NCBI GenBank assembly: GCA_910589415.1
Contig: OU342630.1
Span: forward strand, 89,958,186-90,022,185
DNA length: 64,000 bases
DNA from: Malachius bipustulatus
Taxonomy: Eukaryota; Arthropoda; Insecta; Coleoptera; Melyridae
Reading direction: 5' to 3'
This document shows positions 20,520 to 32,625 of this stretch, piece by piece. A model generated the notes under the pieces. It was given only the letters and a program-made list of their open reading frames with translations, was not told where the DNA came from and did not search any database. Positions within the stretch are counted from its first letter, which is position 1, and each line of letters begins with the position of its first letter. The position numbers and the translations under genes are program-made.

Positions 20520-23233
20520 TACAGGGTGGGCCAATAAGCGAGGTAAGCGGCTGTATCTCAGAAACTAATAATCGTAGAGAGTTGCGGTAAAAAATTTTAT
20601 AGGTTAAGTGGGCAAGGGAAAATGCTGGAAATTATTTTCAAGTTTCCAAGATGGCTGCCAGAGGGCGTTTGCACCATCTTGAATTACATAAAGTTACGTT
20701 TCTTGTGATTTTACTCAATGAATGTAACAAAAAAGTATTTGCGTTTTAATGTTATCTTAAAGTCTAACATTTTTTATAGAAACAATTTTTCTCTATCTTT
20801 CGAAATAAAGTGGTGGGGGGTATTTGAATGTTGTTTTAAACAAATGCCTGTAACTTCGAAACGGCTTCAATGATTTGGATAAATTTGGTATAATTGGAAA
20901 GAGCATTGCTTGGGCTTTTAGGTTTCTTGTGACAATGGCAGTTGTGACCTACACGACCGCCGATAGAGGGCGTTATCCGACATTATAACCAAAATATTGG
21001 ATTTTCTCAAAAAATTTAAATGCGATGATATGACCTTTTTTAGACTACAAAATAGACAAATGATCAACCAATAAGCTTGCGCAAACCGCATCTTAATATC
21101 TTTTTCCTAACTCAAATTATTAAAAAAATACCAAACCAAGAAAATTCATATATCCCCATTTAAAAATGCATCGGTCGCTTTCGATAAGAAGACAAGTAGT
21201 AGGCCATGGAAATAAAATACAAACTCCTAACTTAAATATTGGCAAGTAACGTCAAACTTCTGTCACACACGCAGCCCACTATTATTGTTGATTGCATATA
21301 ATTTGAGTACTTTTTAATCAAAATGCTTCTCACAAAATTAAATAATGAAGCCGTTGACATGATTGCGATTTATTTTGAGTGTTTTCAAAATGTAGCTATA
21401 GCTGAAAGACAGTACGCGGCACGGTATCCAGATCGCCTTCATTACGGGAGAAGAATGTTTCCGCGCTTGGTACAGCGATTACGCGATACCTACTAGAAGT
21501 TTTCGTTGTGCTAAACGTCGCAGGCGTCGCAATGGAAGGACCGAAGAAAATGTTATCAATGTCTTGGCTTACATAGAATTTTATAGACATGTAGAAACTA
21601 GAACATTGTCTCTAGACTTGGGAATTTGTTGCCCGGACAACTGTTAGAAATATTTTGAAAGTATATAGGTGAATAATTTTATCTTATTCCAAGTATCTTA
21701 GCACATACCCTCAAATACAAATTCAGTGTTATTCTGGTTTTATTATTTTTTACTACTGATTATGTTGTTTTCTACTTTTATATTACATCCTTACCACATA
21801 GTCTTGCACCAGGCGCTAAATAAACAAGACTTCGGTAATAGATTAAATTATTGTCATAATGGATGCTAGGCAGACTTGAGGAAAACGGAAATTTCTTAAA
21901 GGAAATTCTCTGGATCGACGAGGCTACCTTAAATAGTGATGGTAGAGTAAACCTTCATAATATGCATTATTGGTCCGCTGAAAATCAACGTTGGTTAAGA
22001 GAGAGAAGTGCAGCAGCAGGGACGCTGGAGCCTAAATGTGTGGTGCGGTATCATTGGGGACAGAATTATTGAACTTTACTTTTTTGATCAAGCTGTAACT
22101 GGTAACCGCTTCTTAGAGTTTTTGATCAACGACTTGCCAATTTTGTTGGAAGATGTGCCACTCGAAACTAGGAGAACTATGCTTCTGCTATTAGATGGTT
22201 GTCCGGCACATTATTCAATTAATGTCCGAAACCATATTTACTGGATCTTTCGAGAACGCTGGATAGGAAGGGGAAGCCGATTTCCTTGTCCGGCAAAATC
22301 TCCCGACTTGACATGTCTTGATTTTTACTTCTGGGGACGCTTAAAAGACATTGTTTTTCAAACTCCACCAACAACACGAATGGATATGGAAAACAGAATT
22401 CGAAACTCAAAACTATCAGCGGCAGAAATCGAGGCTGCGGTTCTGCTGACTCAAGAAAGACTGGAACAATGTGTGGAATATGACGGAAGGCAATTTAAAA
22501 GGAAAATCGTTACGAAAACGCGTGAGGAGTTTGGCTTTTGTTTCCATGGCCTACTAATTGCCTTCTTATCGAAAGCGACCGATGCATTTTTAAATGGGGA
22601 TATATGAATTTTCTTGGTTTGGTATTTTTTTAATAATTTGAGTTAGGAAAAAGATATTAAGATGCGGTTTGCGCAAGCTTATTGGTTGATCATTTGTCTA
22701 TTTTCTAGTCTAAAAAAAGTCATATCATCGCATTTAAATTTTTTGAGAAAATCCAATATTTTGGTTATAATGTCGGATAACGCCCTCTATCGGCGGCCGT
22801 GTAGGTCACAACTGTCATTGTCACGAGAAACCTAAAAGCCCAAGAAATGCTCTTTCCAATTATACCAAATTTATCCAAATCATTGAAGCCGTTTCGAAGT
22901 TACAGGCATTTGTTTAAAACAACATTCAAATACCCCCCACCACTTTATTTCGAAAGATAGAGAAAAATTGTTTCTATAAAAAATGTTAAACTTTAAGATA
23001 ACATTAAAACGCAAATACTTTTTTGTTACATTCATTGGGGAAAATCACAAGAAACGTAACTTTATGTCATTCAAGATGGTGCAAACGCCCTCTGGCAGCC
23101 ATATTGGAAACTTGAAAATAATTTCCAGCATTTTCCCTTGCCCACTTAACCTATAAAATTTTTTACCGTAACTCTCTACGATCATTAGTTTCTGAGATAC
23201 AGCCGCTTACCTCGCTTAATGGCCCACCCTGTA
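20520..23233 (+). mobile_element. Mariner-type element with about 690-bp inverted repeats
   Basis: The element starts TACAGGGTGGGCCAATAAGC and ends with the mirrored GGCCCACCCTGTA, with TA at both edges. The inverted repeats run about 20520-21212 and 22541-23233 and differ at only scattered positions, which is unusually long for this superfamily. The right repeat overlaps the end of the transposase frame. The transposase between them is broken (separate entry), so the copy cannot move by itself. It lies in the intron between the exons at 18727 and 24496 of the CAP gene. Confidence 0.9.
21323..22607 (+). pseudogene. Broken mariner-type transposase
   Basis: Read across frames, the order is: an N-terminal helix-turn-helix (from ATG 21323; YFECFQNVAIAERQYAARYP), an R-rich linker (KRRRRRNGRTEENVINVLAY, about 21500-21560), then the catalytic part: WIDEATLNSDGRVNLHNMHY with the first Asp, LLDGCPAHYS with the second, and SPDLTCLDFYFWG with the third about 41 residues later. 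That spacing resembles the DD41D (rosa-like) group. A stop at 21494, a stop after DLGICCPDN, an unreadable stretch to about 21780 and a frameshift near 22020 inactivate it. The last open part runs 22008-22607 and ends inside the inverted repeat. Minus-strand frames here are shadows. Confidence 0.85.
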
Positions 23234-24495
23234 CACTGCTTTCAAAATGAAAAATTTAGATTTTGACTGGTTTAAAACTCATCAATTTAAACTGCAACAG
23301 TAAAAACCATTCTCATTGGATTTTTGAGGAAAATATGAAAATGTAATAATATACAGGGTGTCCTATTTAAACAAATAGACAATGTCGTCATTACTGAGCC
23401 AAGGAAAAATTTAAAGGAATTTAATTCTACAAAAATTAATCGTGAAAATTAATTAATTTGTTACATATGACTCACGTTGTAGTTGATGTGTATACGGGTG
23501 ACTTCAAGAAACTGAAATCATAAGTAATTCCGGGCTGTTCCACCGTGATCTTTATTGGAGATTTGTTCCGAACGCTTCGTGCACAACTACAGTAGACATC
23601 ATCAGCAGTTATGTGTGCTCAAGCGATGATTCCACCTCTCGTGTTTACTTCCTAATGCGAGAAAATTTTTGAAATGATGAAATGAATACACCATCTAATA
23701 GTATCTTTGTTGGTACAATAATCAAACGAACTGTTTCATTATGAAGCTTAATATGTTGAGATCATTTCGATGGATCACCTTGTACATTATGAAAATACTT
23801 TAAGCAGATAATGTCGAATCCTCCTCACTGTAATTGCATTCGTATTTTTCTATTAAATTTAAAATTGTAAAGGTGAAACTACTTACGCACCAGTGAGCAA
23901 GCCTGACTGTGTTCATTTAAGTTGTCGGTACTGCAACATCTTCTATGTGAATTTTTTACGCTTTTTACTTAGAAGTATGTATCAAGATTACAACAGTATT
24001 ATATGCTGTATGCTTTACCCGTAATAATTGGAATACTGCTAGTGAGAATGTCGTAAACCAAAAATGCAAAAAATAATTCCCATAATAAAGGTGATCCTTA
24101 ACCATTCTGTCCATTGCATGCCCGAAATCTCATAGTTGCAGAACATTGATAGTTGATACTTTGATTCAGGATTCTGATACTGAAACTGACACTGATACTG
24201 AGAAAGTCAAATATACATATTCATATCAAAATACGTTAATGCCAAAATCTATCGATACCGAGAATCCCATCTCGTCTAGCTCATTTTACGTGATCTGCTT
24301 AATAAACTTGCTAAAAAATGAACCTTCTTGTGACCAGAAGTAGTTTCTTTTTTAGTCATAGATAAAGTACAGTATTCCACTTGCACATCATGGCTATTAT
24401 TTACTCAGATTGTCATGGAATTGTTGAATAATGTACATTATATGTTGATATAAACCTACTCTAATAATAATATTGTAAAATTTTTGTATTTCCAG
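23234..24495. other. Intron stretch with decayed repeat termini
   Basis: A TACAGGGTGTCC end at about 23352 and a mirrored GGATCACCTTGTA at about 23774-23786 may mark a 435-bp relic whose arms no longer align well. A short run of GATACTGAAACTGACACTGA at about 24175-24200 is a minor tandem repeat. No exon is supported here. Confidence 0.35.
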
Positions 24496-24696
24496 GAACC
24501 AAAGTATGAAACTATTACCCGCGAAACGGTGGAAACCTTTCGAGGACAAAGAACTGAGTGTAAGATTACTACTGAGAAGAAAAATTGCGAGCAAGGACCT
24601 AGCCAGGATCTGATCCTCGCTCTACACGAAATTAACTCCAAAGTTCCTAAGAAAATTTCCACTCTGAAGTCTTCCACCAGAGGTGTTAACAAAAAG
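24496..24696 (+). CDS. Linker exon of the triple-CAP gene
   Basis: The exon lies between a TTTCCAG acceptor and a GTTAGT donor and is 201 bp, phase 0 at both ends. It joins in frame to the exons at 18727 and 29430. Its 67 residues are charged and Lys/Thr/Ser-rich (EPKYETITRETVETFRGQRT and onward), with no signal peptide, membrane segment or known domain; the first third has the TRETVET pattern of low-complexity linkers. It probably forms the flexible N-terminal region ahead of the CAP domains. The adjacent introns hold mariner-type and piggyBac relics. Minus-strand frames across it are shadows. Confidence 0.65.
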
Positions 24697-24844
24697 GTTA
24701 GTCAATCTTAAATACATACATAGTTGATATTAGACATAGTTTACTATTATTAGACATAGACTAGATCTATAAAATCTTAGAGCATTAATTTGCTCAATAA
24801 ACCAATACAGGGTGACAAAATTTTTCTTCTACCATTTTGTCTTA

Positions 24845-27240
24845 GTAACCTTACCTCCCTGCCAGGGAGTATTTACTTCAATGTTTGATTTTTTTGTCGC
24901 TACTTCTGGTTCATCTACTCATACTGGGCTTTTTTTCAAAACGGTTTTATTATTCATTATAAGGGCTTCTGCTACATGAGCCCTAAAATGAAAATCCAAA
25001 ATTTGTGTTTTTGGTATTCCTAGGGCGACAGCACATTTTCTGTATTCAATCCTGACACGCTAAACCCATTTTCTTTTCCACGAAATAGAACTCGAATTAC
25101 AGGACCGGATTATCCATACGGCAACAGAGGGAGTTGCCTAGGGGCGCCGACGCCGACGGCAAAGTAACTGTTATTTAACAAATTCCAACCGTTTAGCTCA
25201 TAACTTTTTATTTTTCGAAGATACAAATGATCCGATAAGCCCATTTTTGGGCTACGTCATGCCCAAATGGATGGAGACCCTCATATGGAGACATGTGATC
25301 ACAGGGTTTCAATTCCATTGAGAAAGATTAAAACTTTTTTTGCGGTCTAAGCATAGATGCATTTGACATTTTTCACAATATATTTATGATTTCCCTTTGC
25401 GGTCAGGATGCTTGCATCTGGAAAAACTGGGGTTTTCATCTACAACAGGCAGATGACCTACGTTGTCCACCCTTATCTCCCTACCAGGGTGTACTTTAAT
25501 GTTCGTTTTTTTTGTCGCTACTTCTGGTTCTTCAGACTGAGCGGAAGATCGACGCCTTTATTCTAAAACGCCTAAAATGAATAAGATAAAAAATTTGTGT
25601 TTTTGGTGCCTACCTACTCCAAGGGCAACAGCACATTTTCTGTATTCAATCGAACTATTCACAAACGCTAAATCTACAGCGTTGGTGGACATTCTAAGCC
25701 TCCACTTCTTTGATCGAATAAATTTTCTGTATATTTGTCACTAAAAAATCTAATTTGACTACACCACCCATATTGCTATTAAATAGCTTTATGACTTCTG
25801 GCCGGGGGATCTCGATATGGCATTTTGGATCTTTGGACCCAGCGTTTGCAAGGTTGGTTGTTCCGATCCCTACATAATTGGATGCCATAATCATTGTTTC
25901 GTCGTACCAAATTAGAAATGATCACCTCCCGATCTCCGCTTCGCTGATGAGTCTTCCTCGTTGCTTCATTTCTTTATCAGAACAGAATGACGGATTTTAA
26001 AATCTGTTTACGCGGAAAGTTACAACGGCCCAAATGGTGGGTGTACGTTATGTACTGCAGTAGATTATAATTGGGGAAATAATTGTCGAAATACAACCTA
26101 CAAAATTATTCACTCCAATTCTTCTTGCAAGTTTCACAACTACTTCAGCAGCTGAGCACACCGGTGGCCGAGTAGTTCAGTGGGTGATCACTGGACCCGG
26201 CGGACTGAGTTCGATTCTCGGTGAAGCTCTGGGTATCTGTGTTGTCCTTTCTACTATTTAATGGTATACTTGACGCTGGGTAATGTTGGCAAATAGCTCA
26301 AATCCATAATTACCGGAGTGGAGCGACTTTGTCTTACCTACATAGGGAAGAACGAAAGCTCCCTCCTTAAAAAAAGTACTTCAGCAGCCTGACCAAAAAC
26401 TTTAACTTCTTGGGGATCTAATTCAGCGGTCAATGCTTGGTAGATAATGAAGTCGAATATTTTGCCTCTTACTTCGCAAATGCCAAAAATCTTGGCTCTC
26501 CATGGTTTTGGTTTGTTTGCGGCATACTGCTTGACATCAAGTTTTCCTTTGAAGGAAACTATTTGTTCGTCGACATAGACGTCGGCCTCAATTGGATACG
26601 TTAATAGTCGGGCCCTTATTGTGTCGCACAAGGGCCTTACTTTGAAAAATCGATCATCTGCTTGGTTCTATTCAATGTTGACAAAATGCTTATTTTGCCT
26701 TAGTTCGCCAAAATGATTCACAGGCATCGAATCGGCACTTTGAGGAATCCTGAGCTCTTACTACCAATAGCATCTGATTCTCGGGTAATGTAGTTGCCCA
26801 TCAGTACATGAATTCTCACTAATATGCGCATTTCTTCAGCGTTTGTGGACTTGAAAGTAATACCAGTCTTGACATCATATAAGTTGAATTCCGTTGAATA
26901 AATCTGTTGTAAAATATTTACAAAAAAAAGGGCTTTCAAGTTCCATCACATCGGTTTCTCTTCCTCATGCCACCGATATGTCGGAGTAATATAGATCAGA
27001 CCTTTCCTCCACTTTATATTATTTTTTGGAGCGAGCTCATGTTGACGAGGCATTGCTCTGCTGGAAGTTTTGGCTGTGTTCCTGATGAGCGCTCGGTCCT
27101 GGTTGAGACGCGGTGACCGAATCACTTGCTGTGCCACGTCAGGCTGTACTTGGGTCCAGCAATCCGGGTGATCCAGGTTGATCTTCCTGATCATCTGAGT
27201 TTATAATACCGCCTCCTCCATGAGTTCTTCATGTTCAAAC
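24845..27240 (-). pseudogene. piggyBac transposase pseudogene, split by a SINE
   Basis: Minus-strand fragments follow the piggyBac order: NIKWRKGLIYITPTYRWHEE (26946-27194); an N-terminal helical part with FNLYDVKTGITFKS and RIHVLMGNYITRES (26718-26939); the DDE core with VDEQIVSFKGKLDVKQYA and KPWRAKIFGICEV (26338-26631); then ASNYVGIGTTNLA, PRPEVIKLFNSNMGGVVKLD (25694-25894). The core is interrupted by a SINE at 26154. A C-terminal piece (LGIPKTQILDFHFRAHVAEA) occurs at about 24845-25065, and a diverged second copy lies at about 25480-25645, so the tail is duplicated. Several stops are present. No terminal repeats or TTAA sites were confirmed. Confidence 0.85.
26154..26376 (+). mobile_element. 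tRNA-derived SINE, copy 2
   Basis: Same family as the copy at 13620: A box TGGCCGAGTAG, B box GTTCGATTC, the same body and an A-rich tail. It lacks about 9 bp between the boxes compared with copy 1. The 12-bp direct repeat TACTTCAGCAGC flanks it at 26141-26152 and 26377-26388. It sits in the piggyBac transposase frame, so it arrived after that element. Confidence 0.9.
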
Positions 27241-29429
27241 AATTTTAATATGTGCAGGAGCGGAAAATCGGGTATGAATACTTCTTTAAAACAAAGTTCC
27301 TGAGAAAGTTTCTAATTTGTCACAGCAGCAATCACAATGTGTGAGAGGTGACATCTGGATAACCGATTAAAAAGTACACTATTCTGCCGCTGCCTGATTT
27401 ATTGTTTTTCACGAGTCACAATGCACAAAACCAACAGATGCAATATTTTGTAAAAAAACCTTCTCGCGCATCATTCCCTGAATTTGTGTATTTTTTATGA
27501 ATTATTCAAGCATTGTTGAGTATTTTCACAATTTCTTAATGTACTTTCTGAAATTTGTCGTGATCAAAGGTTATTTTAGTATAGCTGTACAAAAAGAAGA
27601 AGTTTTTCGAAAAAAAAACGCAGGCGAGGGCAATTTTTAAATAAGTACATATTAAAAAAATGCATGATCTTGAACATTGAAAAAATTTTCTCCTGCGGCG
27701 TATAAGCTGGTCTGCCCGTGGGCGAAGGAAAGGGGGGAGCGCTATAATACAGTTGCCAATGGGTGAAAAAGGTCATAATTCGGCGTTGACTCAAAAAGTT
27801 AGTAGGTATAGGTAAAACATAATTTTGAAAACAAGTAAATGAGTATAATATGGTAATTTTTTTTATCTTTCATTTGGCACCATTTTCACCTCTCATGTCA
27901 GAATGCAAAGCGGCTCTCTGCAAAAGCTGTAAAAGCTCTGCAAAAGCTCTTCCAATGCATAGACCTATGTCTAGTATTGAAGGTACAAAGATTGTTAGCA
28001 AAGCTCAGACCTTGGTTGGTAAATTTACTTTATAATTTTTTTAATGGGAGAATCTAAATTAAAAAAAGTGATCAGAAATCAGTAATTCTAAACATTTTGC
28101 GAATTATATAAAAATTGGATATGTTATGTAACGAATTTACAGTAATCTGTTTAGGAATCATAATCTTTGCAAAAGTAAAAAACTCAATAGGTAGGTACCT
28201 AACTGATATGCAATAATTTAGGTAAATATGGATTTCCTGGGTTTTATCGCATGATTGATTATTTTCCTCGAACCACCATCGTTAGGATTATGAATAGTCA
28301 GAATAACGAATCCTCCTGGAACTTTAACGAAAATGATCCAATTTATATGTTTTTTCTGTCCGCATTGTGATCGCAGGTTGTTACAAGGTCATCGTTAATG
28401 ACAAGAAGTGTAGATATACTTTTGCTTTCAATTTTTGTGTTTTAATTATTCTCAAAAACATATTTTACATTGTTTGCATTGACTGTAGAATGTAGATATA
28501 TAAGGTACTTATTATAGGTATTATTGTGTAGTCATACTTTTGCAAGTAATCAATGTTTTATCTTTATATCTCCCAATATATTTGACTAATTAGGAAAAAC
28601 AATCATCTCTCCTTAAATTCATGTAATTTTTATAGTACTACTCATCAGTTATTTATAATTATTTACACAAGATTTGAGTAAATGAAGGACGAAGGTCCAC
28701 CCATAGCCATATAAACGTTGTGATAACAGATAAGGATTACCGCTTCTCTATAATATATCGTAATCTACAATAATTTTCAGTATATTTTTGTATTTAGGAG
28801 CCTTTATTATTGAGTGTGAAATAAAACTAACGTAAGTACGAGTTCTCATTCAAAATTTTACTGAAATTCAAAAATAACTTATTAATTAGTAGTTCATGTG
28901 ATAAAAATAAAAAATTTAATTTATATAAGTAAAGTACTTAGAATTTATCATTTACAAAACAGTAGGGAGTATCCAATAAAATAGAGCTTGAACCTTACAT
29001 ACACATTTTTGTCTTATTCTCAAAAATATATAAAAGTTTATTTGAAGTAAAAGCAAAAACTTATTTTTATCCATATGACCCCATAATTAATTGTCCAACT
29101 AAGTACCTACCGAATAACTAAAAGTTATTCGGAAATTATTTAAGCACATTATCGAGTCAACTGTTTCAAAAAATGATCGTTGAGTTCGCTTTAGATCAGT
29201 TTGATGTCTCAATTTTATCAATCAGTATTACTTTGAAAAAAATATACTTTTTACGATAAATAAGCGGAAAAGATTTTTGGGAGTATCAATCAATATGCCT
29301 TTTATTGGTTGCGTAATTGAATCTCTTTGTACATTTTTCAACAAGACGTAGGTACGAAAATATGAAAATATAATACGAAAATGTAATGATGCTGTACCGA
29401 ATTAGTTAATTTTCTTTTTATGATTGCAG
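27241..29429. other. Intron of the CAP gene, no exon confirmed
   Basis: AT-rich. Around 27902-28018 there is a CAG acceptor, an open stretch with a repeated GCTCTGCAAAAGCT word, and a GTAAAT donor, but the two open frames conflict and neither is convincing. Nothing else is recognised. Confidence 0.35.
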
Positions 29430-29769
29430 CGCCCGATGGAATTCGAACAGGCTTGTCTTCATTCCCATAACACTTATCGGCAGAAGCATGGTGCACCACC
29501 TTTAAAGCTTTCCCGTGAAATATGTCGGGAGGCTCAACAATGGGCTGAACATTTGCTGGCTAGAGGAGCACTACAACACAGCCCCAATAATAAGTATGGA
29601 GAGAACCTATATGGGTTCACCTCCTCTGACGTCAATGCGACCGTAACAGGGAATGAACCTGTGGACAGTTGGTATGCGGAGATCAAGGATCATCAATTTG
29701 GCAGAGAGATGGACAGTCTGATTAGCGGACATTTCACTCAAGTAGTTTGGCGAGATAGCAGAGAACTAG
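29430..29769 (+). CDS. Triple-CAP gene: exon with most of CAP domain 1
   Basis: This exon starts in phase 0 after TGATTGCAG and ends one base into a codon before a GTTAGT donor. It encodes CAP domain 1 from FEQACLHSHNTYRQKHGAPP to HFTQVVWRDSREL; the domain is completed by GVGHAKKGGRVIVVCNYYPP in the next exon. The four cavity residues of GAPR-1-type proteins are visible: His in LQHS, Glu in YGENLY, Glu in WYAEI and His in GHFTQ. No signal peptide precedes the domain in the exons seen, which points to an intracellular GLIPR2/GAPR-1-like protein rather than a secreted venom-allergen-type one. Members bind lipids and associate with membranes; the exact role here is unknown. Confidence 0.9.
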
Positions 29770-31355
29770 GTTAGTTGATTTGATCAATTTCGTTGAAATT
29801 TGAAACACTTTAATAGATTGGGCACTTTTCTTATTCTTTGAAGAATTATCAGTTTAGGATTAGTGTTTTTGAAGTTTGCGTTGATTGCGTTTAGAACTAC
29901 TACAGCTGTTTGAAGCATATTCAGGATCTTATTTCCTAAGAAATAATAGAAGCAGGAAGGAGGGAAAAGTTCCTGTTATCAGACTTTAATTATTATTGTT
30001 GAAGCCAGTAGAAAAATGTGTGACAAAAATTGTTTAATTTAAATAAAGATGACTTCGTATAGTCTCGGCCGTTTTTGGTTCCGGTTTCATAATCAACTTT
30101 TTGTCATGATTTTAAAAATAATGAAAGTTATGGAGAGCTGATTGGTGTTTCCGGATGATACCATTCGTAGGATATCGAGAAAGTATTTCGCAGTTCTGAA
30201 AATTCAAATTGTTAATGATTTTCTGCTGACATTCTCAGATATATTCAATATAGTGGTAGCATCTTTCTTATCTGCAGACAGTTTCCTCGTACTAAATATA
30301 ATATTGGCAACTATGCCTTCAACTGGTAACCCTACAGATTAAAATATTGTTGGCCGGTCACTAGGGCCGTCATCCATAATTTCACAAGTTAATCGTTCCG
30401 CCACTTAATTGACAATTTTCTGAAAGAAACACAATGTCCTCCAAAAACGAATTCGTATGACCCTGGCCCGAAACAAAGCTCCTAATCCCGATGAAATACT
30501 TGTTGTAGTAAGAAATATGTTATTGCGTTTACCCCTATTTTTTGTCAGTGTTTTATGAAGAAGGAAGATTTACTTCAAGCTGAAAATGCGTTAGGCCTAG
30601 CCTAAAATAATTTATTTAAGCAGAAGGGGTCAAGTATTTTCTGAACGATTGCCTGATCAAAAAATTGCTGTTGTGAGCCATTTGAGTCAATTGGGCAACG
30701 GAAACCTAAGCGGAAACCACTATTGACAAAGAATATTGAGATGCTTCTGCTGCGAAGCTGTCGATCACATCAATCCTAGTACCTACCTATAAAGCAATAA
30801 ACAGCTGCTTACAAAAATTAGCGTTACTCCCGATTCAATCTACTCTTTCCTTCTAATAAGAGCGAATAAATTTGAATCTGACGGCTATAATACTACAGGA
30901 GTTCGAAAGCGTGAATTTCTACCAGATAGCGGAGCGACCTCGAGCGTCTCCAACTATTCACAATAGCTCATTAAGGACTGACCCGTAAAAAGTTATGCAA
31001 TAAATATGCAACCAAGTTCAACAGTTCAACGTGCGGAACTATGCAGAAAACACTGACATTGCCAACTTAAAAGTTACCGGGGGAGGAAAAAATATAGGCA
31101 GTAGGGTAGATTTCGTGTATCGAACCTGACATAGGAAGAATTGCGATTTGGAATGATGACCAGAATAATGATTAAATGATTATTATTTTCAATAACTCTG
31201 TTTGATAATAGGACTATTGCTCATTGGACTTTATTCATAGTGTTCACTGTCATATTTTTAAAAACGACAGAACAGTTAGTAGTAGTTAGCCACAATCTAA
31301 AAATATAACTTTATTTTTTTTGGTAATCATTAATACATAAAATATTTTTTTTAAG
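29770..31355 (+). other. Phase-1 intron inside CAP domain 1
   Basis: Flanked by GTTAGT and TTTTTTTTAAG. It splits the Gly codon in EL-GVG of domain 1. The content is AT-rich with no recognised element or nested gene; the open frame at 30142-30342 is background. Confidence 0.75.
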
Positions 31356-32173
31356 GTGTTGGACATGCAAAGAAAGGCGGAAGAGTGATCGTAGTGTGCA
31401 ACTACTATCCTCCCGGTAATATCATCGGACAATTTGCTGATCAAGTCAAGCCAATCGGAACTCCCGTATGTAATTCTGAGAAAAGCAGTGACTGTCTTAG
31501 TGAGAAGATCCAAAAACTTACCATAACATCCAAACTGGTGCCGTCTAGGGCAAACGGTACAGAAGGAAATTTTGAAGAAGACTTTCTCTCCGCTCATAAC
31601 GAGTACCGGAAGCGTCACGGTGTGCCTTGTCTTAAACTAGATAAAAAACTTTGCAAAGCCGCTCAGGAATGGGCAAGTCATCTCGCGTCTAAGAATATCC
31701 TCGAACACAGACCGGGAAGCAATTATGGAGAAAATATTTACTGTATTTATTCCTCGGACCCAGGGTACTGCATAACAGGACACGCACCTGTAGATTCCTG
31801 GTATGAAGAGGTACATAAGCATCCGTTTGGTAAAGAACCAAACAGCCTAGCTTCGGGGCATTTTACGCAAGTTATCTGGAAATCAAGTGAGTATCTAGGA
31901 GTAGGGGTTGCTAAGAACGGTCATGGGAGGATTTTCGTTGTTGGAAATTATTCACCAGCTGGAAATTTTGTGGGACATTATGTGGAAAATGTGCCTTCAC
32001 CAATAACTCCTCTTAAGAAAAAAAGAGAGAGTGGTGACGATACAACACAGTATGAGAGAAGCGAGTCTTCTTGTTCTGATTCAGATTTTTCTCAATTTGC
32101 ATTGGATGGTTTGAAAGTACATAATGACTATAGAAGAAAGCATGGAGTCCCAGAATTGGTATTGAGTAAAAAG
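31356..32173 (+). CDS. Triple-CAP gene: end of CAP 1, all of CAP 2, start of CAP 3
   Basis: The largest exon, 818 bp, runs from TTTTAAG to a GTAAGA donor and ends in phase 0. It completes domain 1 (NYYPPGNIIGQF), then a Ser/Lys-rich linker of about 40 residues, then an uninterrupted CAP domain 2 (FLSAHNEYRKRHGVPCLKLD to NYSPAGNFVGHYVENV). Domain 2 keeps the set His (LEHR), Glu (YGENIY), Glu (WYEEV) and His (GHFTQVIW). A second acidic/Ser-rich linker (SESSCSDSDFSQFA) leads into the start of domain 3 (LKVHNDYRRKHGVPELVLSK). Minus-strand frames here are shadows. The architecture implies tandem duplication of one CAP unit within one gene. Confidence 0.9.
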
Positions 32174-32625
32174 GTAAGAATTTACAGTATTTAATAATCG
32201 AGCCAAGTAGTGAATATCCCTTGTAACGCTCTATTCTTCTACCGTTATGTTGAGTAAATACCTATTGTCAAATTATTCGTTTACACCCTCGGGGGTCATC
32301 TTTGTTTCCTCCCTTATGGAGACGAAAACGATCCCCTGAAAAGTATCTTCATAGATCTTTATTTACGTGTTTGCTCACGTAGCTTGGTTAAGAAGTTTAG
32401 TTCCTTGATTGAAGCAGGCATTATTTGCTTCGAGGCTAACGTCTGGATAAAACTCTAGCCTCATTAATCGTAACGGCAGATAAATGAGAACAATAATATA
32501 TTTACAATCACGTCTTATATCAGCTTCATGCTGGTTCACGAAAATAATTTTCATAACTCAATGCCTAAATTTTTTGTAGACTAAATTACTTTATGTGCAT
32601 GTCTTACGAATTTTTTATCCAACAG

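Noticed and set aside
25943..25990. CTGATGAG near TCTTCCTCG as a third hammerhead candidate
   Set aside because: No GAAA and no stem II pairing follow.
27902..28018. Possible extra CAP-gene exon
   Set aside because: Splice-like ends and correct phase exist, but the phase-correct reading is not protein-like, the better-looking frame does not fit the phases, and a short internal repeat explains the open frame.
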